Positions 1-8,082 of a stretch of 64,000 nucleotides of DNA are shown piece by piece (within the stretch, counting starts at the first letter, position 1; each line of letters starts with the position of its first letter). Position numbers and translations under genes: made by a program. Source of the DNA: JALORV01 sp963766365 (GTDB lineage: Bacteria; Pseudomonadota; Gammaproteobacteria; Burkholderiales; Burkholderiaceae_F). Location: assembly GCA_963766365.1 (NCBI GenBank), contig CAVXZK010000012.1, forward strand, positions 1 to 64,000, written 5' to 3'. Under the pieces are notes generated by a model. It was not told the DNA's origin. It saw only the letters and a list, made by a program, of their open reading frames with translations, and did not search any database.

Positions 1-1915
1 GGTCGCGTCGTCATGCGCGCCAAGATGCACTTCGAGGAGATCGACAAGGGGGCGCGCAGCGCGATCATCGTCGACGAGCTGCCGTACCAGGTGAACAAGC
101 GCGTGCTGCTCGAGCGCATCGCGGAGATGGTCAACGAGAAGCGGCTGGAAGGCATCTCCGACATCCGCGACGAGTCCGATAAGTCGGGCATGCGCGTGGT
201 GTTCGAGCTCAAGCGCAACGAAGTGCCGGAGGTGGTGCTCAACAACCTCTACAAGCAGACGCAGTTGCAGGATACCTTCGGCGTCAACATGGTGGCGCTG
301 GTCGACGGCCAGCCGCGGCTGCTGAACCTCAAGCAGATGCTGGACGCGTTCCTGTCGCACCGGCGCGAAGTGGTCACGCGGCGCACCGTGTTCGAGCTCA
401 AGGAGGCGCGCAAGCGCGGCCACGTGCTGGAAGGCCTGGCGGTGGCGCTGGCGAACATCGATGAGTTCATTGCCATCATCAAGGCCGGCGCCGACGCCGC
501 CGGTCGCCAGGACGGCGTTGATGGCGCGCGCATGGGACTCGTCGCTGGTGCGCGAGATGCTGACGCGCTCCGGAGCCGACATGGCCGCCTACCGGCCGGA
601 TGGCCTGGAGGCGCGCTATGGCCTGCAGGACGACGGGCTGTACCGCCTTTCGGAGGAGCAGGCGGAGCAGATCCTGCAGATGCGCCTGCAGCGGCTAACG
701 GGGCTGGAGCAGGACAAGATCGTCAACGAGTACCGCGAGGTGATGGAGACCATCACCGACCTGCTCGACATCCTTGCCAAACCGTCTCGCATCACCGACA
801 TCATTGCCGACGAACTGCTGGCACTGAAGAGTGAATTCGGCGATGCGCGCCGGTCGGAGATCGTGCGCAGCGCGCAGGACCTGATGACCGAGGACCTGAT
901 CGCGAGCGAGGACATGGTCGTCACGCTCTCGCACACCGGTTACATCAAGAGCCAGCCGCTTGCTGATTACCGCGCGCAGAAGCGCGGCGGCCGAGGCAAG
1001 CAGGCGGCGGCGATGCGCGAGGACGACTGGATCGACCAGCTCTTCATCGCCAACACGCACGACACGATCCTGTGCTTCTCCAACCGCGGGCGGCTCTACT
1101 GGCTGAAGGTCTGGGAGGTGCCGCAGGGTGCGCGCACCGCGCGCGGCAAGCCGATCGTCAACATGTTCCCGCTGACCGAGGACGAGAAAATCACCGTGGT
1201 GCTGCCGATCAAGCAGTACGACGAGGAACACTTTGTCTTCATGGCGACCGCGATGGGAACGGTCAAGAAGACCGCGCTCACCGAGTTCAGCAATCCGCGC
1301 AAGGCCGGCATCATCGCGGTCGACCTCGATCCGGGCGATTACCTGATCGGCGCCGCGATCACCGATGGCCAGCACGACGTGATGCTGTTCTCCGATGCGG
1401 GCAAGGCGGTGCGCTTCGACGAGAACGACGTGAGGCCGATGGGCCGGACGGCACGCGGCGTGCGCGGCATGCATCTCGACGACGGCCAGCAGGTGATTGC
1501 CATGCTGGTGGCCGAGGACGAGGCGCAGAGCGTGCTGACGGCAACCGAGAACGGCTACGGCAAGCGCACGCCGATCGTCGAATACACGCGCCACGGCCGT
1601 GGCACCAAAGGCATGATCGCGATCGCGACCAGCGAGCGTAACGGCAAGGTCGTCGCCGCGACACTGGTGCACGGCGACGACGAGGTGATGCTGATCACGA
1701 CCGGTGGCGTGCTGATCCGCACGCGCGTCGCCGAGATCCGCGAGATGGGACGCGCCACCCAGGGCGTGACGCTGATTGCGCTGGATGACGGCACCACGCT
1801 GTCAGGCCTGCAACGGGTGGTCGAGCGCGACAGCGAGAACGGCAACGGGCACGACACCGTGAGCGAGTCGACGACGGAAGGTGACGGAGCCGATTCGCCG
1901 CCGCCAGAGGGCTGA
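1..1915 (+). CDS. gyrA: DNA gyrase subunit A, C-terminal part (5' end outside window; one frameshift)
   Basis: DNA gyrase A is the DNA-breaking and wrapping subunit of the topoisomerase that introduces negative supercoils. The window opens inside the gene; the reading frame begins GRVVMRAK, in the breakage-reunion core. The frame is open from base 1 to about 495, then continues in the next frame (APTPPVA, then SSLVREMLTRSGAD) to the stop at 1913-1915. The GyrA box, seen as QKRGGRGK (about 975-998), opens the C-terminal pinwheel that wraps DNA. The tail is acidic and Ser/Gly-rich, as usual. The break near 495 lies in a run of alternating gcc/gcg and looks like a single-base error, because gyrA is essential. 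The gene is followed 66 bases later by pheA; the serC often found between them in betaproteobacteria is absent. Confidence 0.95.
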
Positions 1916-1981
1916 GCCGAAAGCGCACTTTGCGACGCGCCTACATCTTTTCATCCGGCATGCGTGACGTCGAGCGGCGCC

Positions 1982-3073
1982 ATGGCTGAGTCGATCGACA
2001 AGCGGCTCCAGCCGCTGCGCGACGCGATCGATCGCGTCGACGCGCAACTCGTCGAACTGCTGAACGAACGCGCGCGCCTCGCGGCCGAGGTCGGTCGCCT
2101 CAAGGGCGAGGTGGATTCCCCGGTGCTGCGCACCGAGCGCGAAGCCGAGGTGGTGCGCAAGGTAACGTCGGTGTCCAAGGGGCCGCTGCCGGCGGCGGCG
2201 CTGGGCAATGTGTTCCGCGAGATCATGTCGGCGTGCCGCGCGCTCGAGCGGCCGCTGACGGTGGCGTTCCTCGGGCCTTCTGGCACGTTTTCCGAAACGG
2301 CGATGCATCGGCAGTTCGGCACCAGCGTCACCGGCCTGCCCTGCGCGACCTTGGATGAAGTATTCCGTGCGACTGAAGCAGGCAGCGCAAACGTCGGCAT
2401 CGTGCCGCTCGAGAACTCGACCGAGGGCGCGGTCAGCCGGACGCTCGATCTGCTGCTCGCGACGCCACTGAAGCTGATGGCGGAACTCTCGTTGACCGTC
2501 GATCACAACCTGCTGACGTGCAGCGGCTCGATGGACGGGGTGCAGTGCATCTGCGCGCACTCGCAGGCGCTGGCGCAATGCGCGGGATGGCTGGCCCAGC
2601 ACTATCCGGCGATCGAGCGACGAGCCGTGGCGAGCAACGCCGAAGGGGCGCGCCTGGCGGCGGACGATCCGACGATCGCAGCGATCGCGGGTGATCGCGC
2701 GGCGGTCCGGTATCAGCTCAGCGCGGTGGCCACGCACATCCAGGACGACCCGAACAACCGCACGCGTTTTGCCGTGCTCGGGCGGCAGGTCACGCGGCCC
2801 TCGGTGTCACCGGGGCGTGACAAGACATCGCTGATTCTCTCGGTGCCGAACCAGGCGGGCGCGGTCTTCCACATGCTGGAGCCGCTGTCGCGGCATGGCG
2901 TGTCGATGACGCGTTTCGAGTCGCGACCGGCCCGAGTCGGCACCTGGGAGTACTACTTCTACGTCGACGTCGAAGGGCACCAGGACGATCCGAAGGTCGC
3001 AACCGCGCTGGCCGAGTTGCAGAAGGCCTGTGCGTTCTACAAGTGCCTCGGGTCCTATCCCGCCGAGCGCTGA
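1982..3073 (+). CDS. pheA: Bifunctional chorismate mutase / prephenate dehydratase
   Basis: The enzyme converts chorismate to prephenate and then to phenylpyruvate, the committed route to phenylalanine. It is 363 residues, normal for the family, in three parts. An N-terminal AroQ-type chorismate mutase helix bundle occupies about residues 1-95. The prephenate dehydratase domain begins at VAFLGPSGTFSE (about 97) and carries the NRTRF motif. The C-terminal ACT domain contains TSLILSVPNQAG and the ESRP phenylalanine-binding motif, so feedback inhibition by phenylalanine is expected. I chose ATG 1982 because it starts at the conserved helix; an in-frame ATG 18 bases upstream would only add a poorly conserved extension. 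hisC follows after 14 bases, so pheA, hisC and tyrA are probably cotranscribed. The gene is intact although its neighbours on both sides are frameshifted. Confidence 0.95.
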   Translation: MAESIDKRLQPLRDAIDRVDAQLVELLNERARLAAEVGRLKGEVDSPVLRTEREAEVVRKVTSVSKGPLPAAALGNVFREIMSACRALERPLTVAFLGPSGTFSETAMHRQFGTSVTGLPCATLDEVFRATEAGSANVGIVPLENSTEGAVSRTLDLLLATPLKLMAELSLTVDHNLLTCSGSMDGVQCICAHSQALAQCAGWLAQHYPAIERRAVASNAEGARLAADDPTIAAIAGDRAAVRYQLSAVATHIQDDPNNRTRFAVLGRQVTRPSVSPGRDKTSLILSVPNQAGAVFHMLEPLSRHGVSMTRFESRPARVGTWEYYFYVDVEGHQDDPKVATALAELQKACAFYKCLGSYPAER

Positions 3074-3087
3074 GTGAAGGGGCAGCG

Positions 3088-4219
3088 ATGGGCGCAACCT
3101 TGAAGGATCCCGCGTCGGCGCTCGGCACGTTGGAGCACGTGCGCGCGATTGCGCCGTATCAGGCCGGCAAGCCGATCGAGGAACTGGCGCGCGAATACGG
3201 TCTGGATCCGTCTCGCATCGTCAAGCTCGCCTCGAACGAAAATCCGCTGGGTGTGCCGGACTCCGCGAAGAAGGCAATGGCAGCGGCTGTCGAAGACCTC
3301 GGCCGCTATCCGGATGCCAACGGGTTCGAGCTGAAGGCTGCTCTGGCAGCGCGTTACGGCGTGCCGATGGACTGGATCACGCTCGGCAACGGCAGCAACG
3401 ACATCCTCGAGCTGGCGGCGGCCGCGACGCTCACGCCCGGGCGCAGCTGCATCTACGCGCAGCACTCCTTTGCCGTCTACGCGCTGGCCGCGCAGGCCCG
3501 CGGAGCGCGCCCGATCGTCGTCCGGCTCACAAGCTCGGCCACGATCTCGACGCAATGCTGGAGGCGATCGCGCCAGACACGGCCCTGATCTACGTGGCCA
3601 ATCCCAACAACCCCACCGGGACTCACCTGAAGGCTCGAGGCAATCGACAGCTTCCTTGCGCGAGTGCCATCGCGAGTCGTCGTCGTGCTCGACGAGGCCT
3701 ACAACGAGTACCTGCCGCCGGAGTTGCGCGTCGACAGCACCGCCTGGGTGCGGCGCTACCGATGTCGATCGTGTCGCGCACGTTTTCCAAGGCCTTCGGA
3801 CTGGCTGGGTTGCGCGTCGGCTACGGGCTGGCGCAGCAGGAACTGACGGACCTGATGAACCGCGTACGCCAGCCTTTCAACGTCAACACGGTGGCACAGG
3901 CCGCCGCGGTCGCGGCGCTGGCCGATGATGCTTTTCTGGCACGCAGCTATGAACTCAACCTGCGCGGAATGCAGCAACTGACCGAGGCCTTTGAGGCGCT
4001 CGGCCTCGAGTACGTCCCCAGCGTCGGCAATTTCGTGCTGGTGAAGGTGGGGCCGGCGGCGCGTGTCTATCAGGAACTGCTGAAACGCGGCGTGATCGGT
4101 GCGTCCGGTGGCCAACTCACGGCCTTCCGGAGTGGCTGCGCATCACCGTCGGGCTGCCGGAGGAGAACGACGTGTTCCTGCGGGCGCTGCCGGAAGCGCT
4201 CGCTGCGGCGCGCGAATGA
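3088..4219 (+). CDS. hisC: Histidinol-phosphate / aromatic aminotransferase, at least five frameshifts
   Basis: A PLP-dependent class I/II aminotransferase. Beside pheA and tyrA it probably serves phenylalanine/tyrosine synthesis (HisC2 type) as well as or instead of histidine. The reading starts at ATG 3088 behind a GAAGGGG ribosome site with MGATLKDPAS. It shows SNENPLG and GNGSNDILEL in the first frame, then NPNNPTGTHL, then VVLDEAYNEYLP, then SRTFSKAFGLAGLRVGYG (the Lys of SKAF binds PLP). It ends with EWLRITVGLPEENDVFLRAL. These pieces lie in changing frames, with switches near 3530, 3630, 3757, 4105 and 4120. Put together they give a complete enzyme of about 375 residues with no missing block. 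That points to single-base sequence errors rather than decay, but real inactivation cannot be excluded. The stop TGA at 4217 overlaps the tyrA start (ATGA). Confidence 0.88.
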
Positions 4220-5070
4220 AGCTCGCTCTGATCGGCGTCGGACTGATCGGAGGATCGTTCGCCGCGGCCTGCGTGCGGCAGGGGCCGTGAGTCAGGTGGC
4301 GGGTTTTGACGCCAACGCTGACGCCATCAGGACCGCGCTTTCTCGCGGCATCATCGACCGCGCGGCGACCAGCGCCGCCGATGCCGCAAGCGCCGCAGAC
4401 CTTGTTGTCGTTGCCACGCCCGTCGGCGCCATGCGAGCGACGTTCTCGGAAATTGCAGGCGCCTTGAAGACGTCCGCGGTAGTCAGTGACGTTGGCAGCA
4501 CCAAGTGCAGCGTGATTGACGATGCCGGACGGCTCTCGGACCTGCATTTCCCCGTTTCGTGCCGGCGCATCCGATCGCCGGCGGGGAGCGACCAGGGGTG
4601 GAGCACGCGGCTGCCGACTGTTCCGCAACCACCTGGTGATCACTACACCGATCCCGGCGACTGATGCTTCGGCTACTGCGCTTGTGGAGGAGCTCTGGCG
4701 GAAGGTCGGCGCTCGGCTCGAGCGACTGAGTCCGGAACAGCACGACAGGGTTTTCGCCGCAGTGAGCCATCTGCCACACCTGCTCGCGTTCGCCCTGGTC
4801 GAAATGATCGCGTGCGGTCCGGACGCGCAGACGCGCTTCTCTCACGCCGGGGCCGGGTTCCGGGACTTCACGCGCATCGCCGCCTCGAGTCCCGACATGT
4901 GGCGGGACGTCTGCCTCGCCAATCGTGGGCCGCTGGCTGACGAGCTGCGCGCCTATCGCGCGCAGCTGGACCTTCTCCAGGCCGCCGTGGAAGCCGGCGA
5001 CGGCGCAACGTTGCATGCCGTGTTCACGGCAGCTGCCGCGGCCAAGCGCAGCAAGAGCGCCGCGGTTTGA
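4216..5070 (+). CDS. tyrA: Prephenate dehydrogenase, three frameshifts
   Basis: NAD(P)-dependent oxidative decarboxylase making 4-hydroxyphenylpyruvate (or arogenate to tyrosine). ATG 4216 overlaps the hisC stop. The N-terminal dinucleotide motif is GVGLIGGSFA. After a shift near 4270-4290 the frame reads FDANADAIRTAL, VVVATPVGAM and VVSDVGSTK. After a second shift near 4555 it reads FVPAHPIAGGERPGVEHA. After a third near 4620 it reads LFRNHLVITTP and SHLPHLLAFALVE, and ends with a region rich in Ala and Lys. The reconstructed length is about 284 residues, normal for the class without an ACT domain. As with hisC, every conserved block is present in order, so the breaks look like missing single bases. 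The usual next gene, aroA, is displaced by an 8-kb pilin block. Confidence 0.87.
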
Positions 5071-5139
5071 TGGTGCTCATCCGGTCGGATTAGCGCACCC
5101 CACTTCCGCAGGATCGGTTCGATCCCTTGAATTCGGCTA

Positions 5140-5164
5140 CTCGGCCTAGCCAATTCAGGCCGAG
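5140..5164. repeat. Inverted repeat downstream of tyrA
   Basis: An 8-bp perfect arm CTCGGCCT (5140-5147) pairs with AGGCCGAG (5157-5164) around a 9-base loop. It lies 70 bases after the tyrA stop and 134 bases before fimT. There is no T-run after it, so it is at best a weak terminator or a regulatory hairpin separating the amino acid operon from the pilin genes. The rest of 5071-5297 shows no open frame or RNA gene I can support. Confidence 0.4.
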
Positions 5165-5297
5165 TCTCGTCCGTTCGCGCGACCGATAGCGCGTCCCCTC
5201 CGCTCGTCGCGGGTTCAGTTCCACTGAGCGGTGACTGCGGGCAATGCCGCGTACGTGTAGATAAGCTTTGTTCAGGCATCAAACCGAATCTGCATCC

Positions 5298-5930
5298 ATG
5301 CACTCGCGCGGCTTCACGATGATCGAACTGCTGGTCGTGATCACGATCTCTGCGATCCTGGTCGCGACGGCCATTCCGTCGTTCCAGTGGTTCATCGCGC
5401 GCAATCGGGCTTCGAATGCCAGTAATGATCTGCTGGCAGCGCTGCAGCTCGCGCGCGCTGAGGCCATCCGCCGCGGCGCACCCGTTTCCGTCTCGCCGCA
5501 CGCTCAACCCGAACGCGGTGGACTCGAAAAGCGTCCCGAAGCTGGAGTGCAGCGGCACGGCCGGTGCGCCTTTTGGCGAAAACGACTGGGGCAGCGGCTA
5601 CATCACCTTTGCCAAGGTCGGCGGCACGACGAACGCCAGCTGGAAGACAACGACGTCGTGTTGCGTCGCCAGCAACCGACGCGTGTCGGCGCTTTGCACG
5701 CCTTCATTGTGTCCAACCTCGGTGCAGACGAAGTTGTCTCCTTCAACGGAAACGGGTTCATGCAGGCGACCCCCGCGATCCCGGGAGCCACACCAACCTT
5801 TGCCATTGACTATCGCAAGACTTCGGAGACGGGCGTCGAGAACAACCTGACCGGTGCGGGCCGTTGCGTGGCCATGGCCGCCGGCACCGGTCGTGCCGCC
5901 ACCAAACTTCCTTCGAGCGGGAAATGCTGA
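5298..5930 (+). CDS. fimT: FimT/GspH-type minor pseudopilin, two frameshifts
   Basis: Minor subunit of a type IV pilus. From ATG 5298 it has a short leader MHSRG, then the prepilin cleavage and hydrophobic segment FTMIELLVVITISAILVATAIPSF, with Glu at +5 after the cleavage site. The region RASNASNDLLAALQLARAEAIRRGAPV is the FimT/GspH signature helix. The frame shifts near 5490-5510 to read LNPNAVDSKSV and WGSGYITFAK, and shifts back near 5620-5645 to VVLRRQQP, then VVSFNGNGFMQA, which is the usual FimT C-terminal strand. The C-terminus has two cysteines that could form the family disulfide. The reconstructed length is about 210 residues. It is the first gene of the block fimT-pilV-pilW-pilX-pilY1-pilE. 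The stop overlaps the start of pilV. Confidence 0.82.
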   Translation: MHSRGFTMIELLVVITISAILVATAIPSFQWFIARNRASNASNDLLAALQLARAEAIRRGAPVSVSPHAQPERGGLEKRPEAGVQRHGRCAFWRKRLGQRLHHLCQGRRHDERQLEDNDVVLRRQQPTRVGALHAFIVSNLGADEVVSFNGNGFMQATPAIPGATPTFAIDYRKTSETGVENNLTGAGRCVAMAAGTGRAATKLPSSGKC

Positions 5931-6466
5931 CCCAGATCACCCCACTGCCCCGTCCGCGGTCAGTCCGCGGCGTGTCGATGATCGAGATCCTGGTGACGTT
6001 GACGATCGTCGCCTTTGGCGTACTCGGTTTGCTCGGATTGCAGGCACGCACGTTGAGCCACCAGAAGGACTCAGCCGATCGCAAGGCGGCGGCCGAGATG
6101 GTGGAGCAGCTGGCCGAGCGCATGCGTGCCAACCATCTTGGCTTCACTGCGGGGGAGTACGACCTCGACCTGAAGAACACGGACGCGGCGCCAGGAAGTG
6201 TCGCAGTCTGCGCGACCAAGACAGCGTGCACGCTCGAGGAAGTCGCCGCGCGCGATCTCGACCAGTGGGTCATCGAGTTGCGTCGGCGCATTCCGGGGTC
6301 CGCTGCCTATCTGGTGTGGGATGCCGCGGTCCCGAACCGCCTTTCCGTGTCCGTGGCCTGGGCCGAGCCGCAGTCCAAGGGCGAGGGCGTGGACCCGCTG
6401 TGCGCCGCGATTTCGGGCGACATTCCGGCTGACTACCGCTGCTACCAGGCGCTGGTGTATCCATGA
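5924..6466 (+). CDS. pilV: Type IV pilus minor pilin PilV
   Basis: A 180-residue minor pilin. The leader ends in a type IV prepilin site: VRGVSMIEILVTLTIVAFGVLGLLGLQ. The cleavage-site residue and Glu+5 are present and the helix is followed by ARTLSHQKDSADRKAAAEMVEQLAERMRAN, a typical PilV amphipathic stretch. Four cysteines lie in the C-terminal half. The start ATG 5924 overlaps the end of fimT and its stop overlaps the pilW start (ATGA at 6463), so the genes are translationally coupled. PilV, PilW, PilX, FimU/FimT and PilE are known to form the initiation complex that primes pilus assembly and carries PilY1 to the tip. Confidence 0.88.
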   Translation: MLTQITPLPRPRSVRGVSMIEILVTLTIVAFGVLGLLGLQARTLSHQKDSADRKAAAEMVEQLAERMRANHLGFTAGEYDLDLKNTDAAPGSVAVCATKTACTLEEVAARDLDQWVIELRRRIPGSAAYLVWDAAVPNRLSVSVAWAEPQSKGEGVDPLCAAISGDIPADYRCYQALVYP

Positions 6467-7479
6467 CTCGTACTCACGCAAACGGACTTTCTCTCGCGCG
6501 CTTTGCCGAGCGCGGCCGGACACTGATCGAGCTGGTCATTGCGATGGCCATCAGCCTGGTGATCATTGGCGCGGTCGCCTCGCTGTATTTCTCGTCCAGC
6601 AAGGTCTCGCGCATGGCGAGCCAGGTGGGCTCGGTCGAAGAGGGTGCGCGGCTCGCCATGTTCTTCATCGGTGACGCGATCAAGCTCGCCGGCTACGGCG
6701 AGATCATCGGATCCGACTGGGCCGCCCGCGGACAGACGATGTTCGACGGTGCGCACATTCGCGGGTGCGTCGGCCGGCCGTTCAAGGATCCGTTTGCCTC
6801 CCCGCCCGACCTGACCTGCGACACCGGCAAAACGGTGCCTGGCGACGTCCTTTATGTGCGCTTCCAGGCCCGGCCGGAAATCGCGGTGGTCTCGGCGGCG
6901 GAGCAGGCGAACCTGACGATGCCGGACTGCGCCGGCGACAGTAACGCGAATCAGGACGAAACAATCGAGATTGCTTCGGCCCACGCCAAGGCCGGCGTGG
7001 TGCGGCGTATGGTGACCAGCGTGTTCGGCCTCAACGCGGCCGGGACCAGCCTCAACTGCCAGGGCAACGGCGGGGGTGGCAACCAGCCGCTCGTCGGCAA
7101 CGTCAAGCACTTCAAGGTGTTCTTCCGGTTTGATGATGCCGGCTTCGAGGCGGCAAAGTACGGCGTCACGAATGCCGCGCCGCTGGGCGGATCGGTTCGG
7201 GATGCCACGTTCCTCAACGCGCAGGCGAGCACGGTGACCAATGCCTGGGACTACGTGACCGCAGTCATGGTGTGCATGACGGTGGAAACCGACGAGTTGG
7301 GCATCTCGGACGATTCGACCAACACCAAGGCCACGCGATGCCCGACCACTGAGAAGGAAGCAGAGGAAGGCAAGGGCGATCTGGTCGAAACCACGACGAC
7401 CGGCAAGCTCCAGCGCACTTACGCGCAGGTTTTCACCGTGCGCTCCCGGGCAACGGCCAGTCCGGCGCTGACGCTGTAA
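6463..7479 (+). CDS. pilW: Type IV pilus assembly protein PilW
   Basis: A 338-residue minor pilin. The prepilin motif is GRTLIELVIAMAISLVIIGAVASLYFSS. The leader is rather long (about 25 residues), as is common for PilW. The remainder is a large globular domain with six or so cysteines and a central segment GNGGGGNQPLVGNVKHFKVFF that matches the usual PilW beta region. The start overlaps the pilV stop by four bases. The next gene, pilX, begins 10 bases after the stop behind AAGGAAAACAGC, so the cluster reads as one operon. Intact here. Confidence 0.88.
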   Translation: MTRTHANGLSLARFAERGRTLIELVIAMAISLVIIGAVASLYFSSSKVSRMASQVGSVEEGARLAMFFIGDAIKLAGYGEIIGSDWAARGQTMFDGAHIRGCVGRPFKDPFASPPDLTCDTGKTVPGDVLYVRFQARPEIAVVSAAEQANLTMPDCAGDSNANQDETIEIASAHAKAGVVRRMVTSVFGLNAAGTSLNCQGNGGGGNQPLVGNVKHFKVFFRFDDAGFEAAKYGVTNAAPLGGSVRDATFLNAQASTVTNAWDYVTAVMVCMTVETDELGISDDSTNTKATRCPTTEKEAEEGKGDLVETTTTGKLQRTYAQVFTVRSRATASPALTL

Positions 7480-7489
7480 GGAAAACAGC

Positions 7490-8050
7490 ATGCCAATCGC
7501 ATCCTTTTCTCGCCGCCGGACCCCGTCGCGCGTTCGCATGATGGGCGTGGTTCTGCCGGTGGTGCTGGTAATTCTGACGGTTCTCACGGCCCTGGTGGTC
7601 ATGCAGGTGCGGCGCGCGACCGTTGATGAGCGCCTCGCCGGCTACACGCGCGAAGCGATCATGCTCGATTCAGCGACACAGACGGTCTTGCGGTGGTGCG
7701 AATGGCGGGTCACGACAGCTCCGCTGGAGACCGTGATCGCGAAATCGGTTCCCGGCAAGGCCGCGTGGCTGGACTCGGACAACTGGAAGGACGATGCGTC
7801 GCTGAACTTCACCGGAGTCAATCTGCCGGGCGTGACGGGCGATCCAATCTGCGTGATCGAGGACGCGACCTGCGAGTTGGCGCCTCCGATCAGTCCTGAT
7901 GGAAAGAAGGGAACGGCCTGTAACACCGGGATAGACGACCGGTGGCGCAAGTTTCGGATTACGGCGCGGGTGCAGACCGCGGCGCCGGATCTGCCGGGGG
8001 GGGCCAGGACGTTGTATGCGCAGAGTGAGCTGCGCCTTTACACAGACTGA
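7490..8050 (+). CDS. pilX: Type IV pilus assembly protein PilX
   Basis: A 186-residue minor pilin. After a basic N-terminus (SFSRRRTPSRVRMMG) it has the hydrophobic helix VVLPVVLVILTVLTALVVMQV, then TVDERLAGYTREAIMLDSATQTVLRWCEW, the region where PilX proteins carry the E-R-M-A-G-N type signature. There is no clear Glu+5; this is also usual for PilX. Cysteines near 75, 123, 128 and 144 could form disulfides in the periplasm. Its position directly before pilY1 matches the pilX-pilY1 order known from pseudomonads. Confidence 0.82.
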   Translation: MPIASFSRRRTPSRVRMMGVVLPVVLVILTVLTALVVMQVRRATVDERLAGYTREAIMLDSATQTVLRWCEWRVTTAPLETVIAKSVPGKAAWLDSDNWKDDASLNFTGVNLPGVTGDPICVIEDATCELAPPISPDGKKGTACNTGIDDRWRKFRITARVQTAAPDLPGGARTLYAQSELRLYTD

Positions 8051-8082
8051 AGGCTGACAGCTAGGTGCGCAGGAGATCAACA

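Noticed and set aside
5111..5125. A tRNA-like GGTTCGATCC T-loop
   Set aside because: The five bases on either side do not pair and no acceptor or anticodon arm can be built around it.
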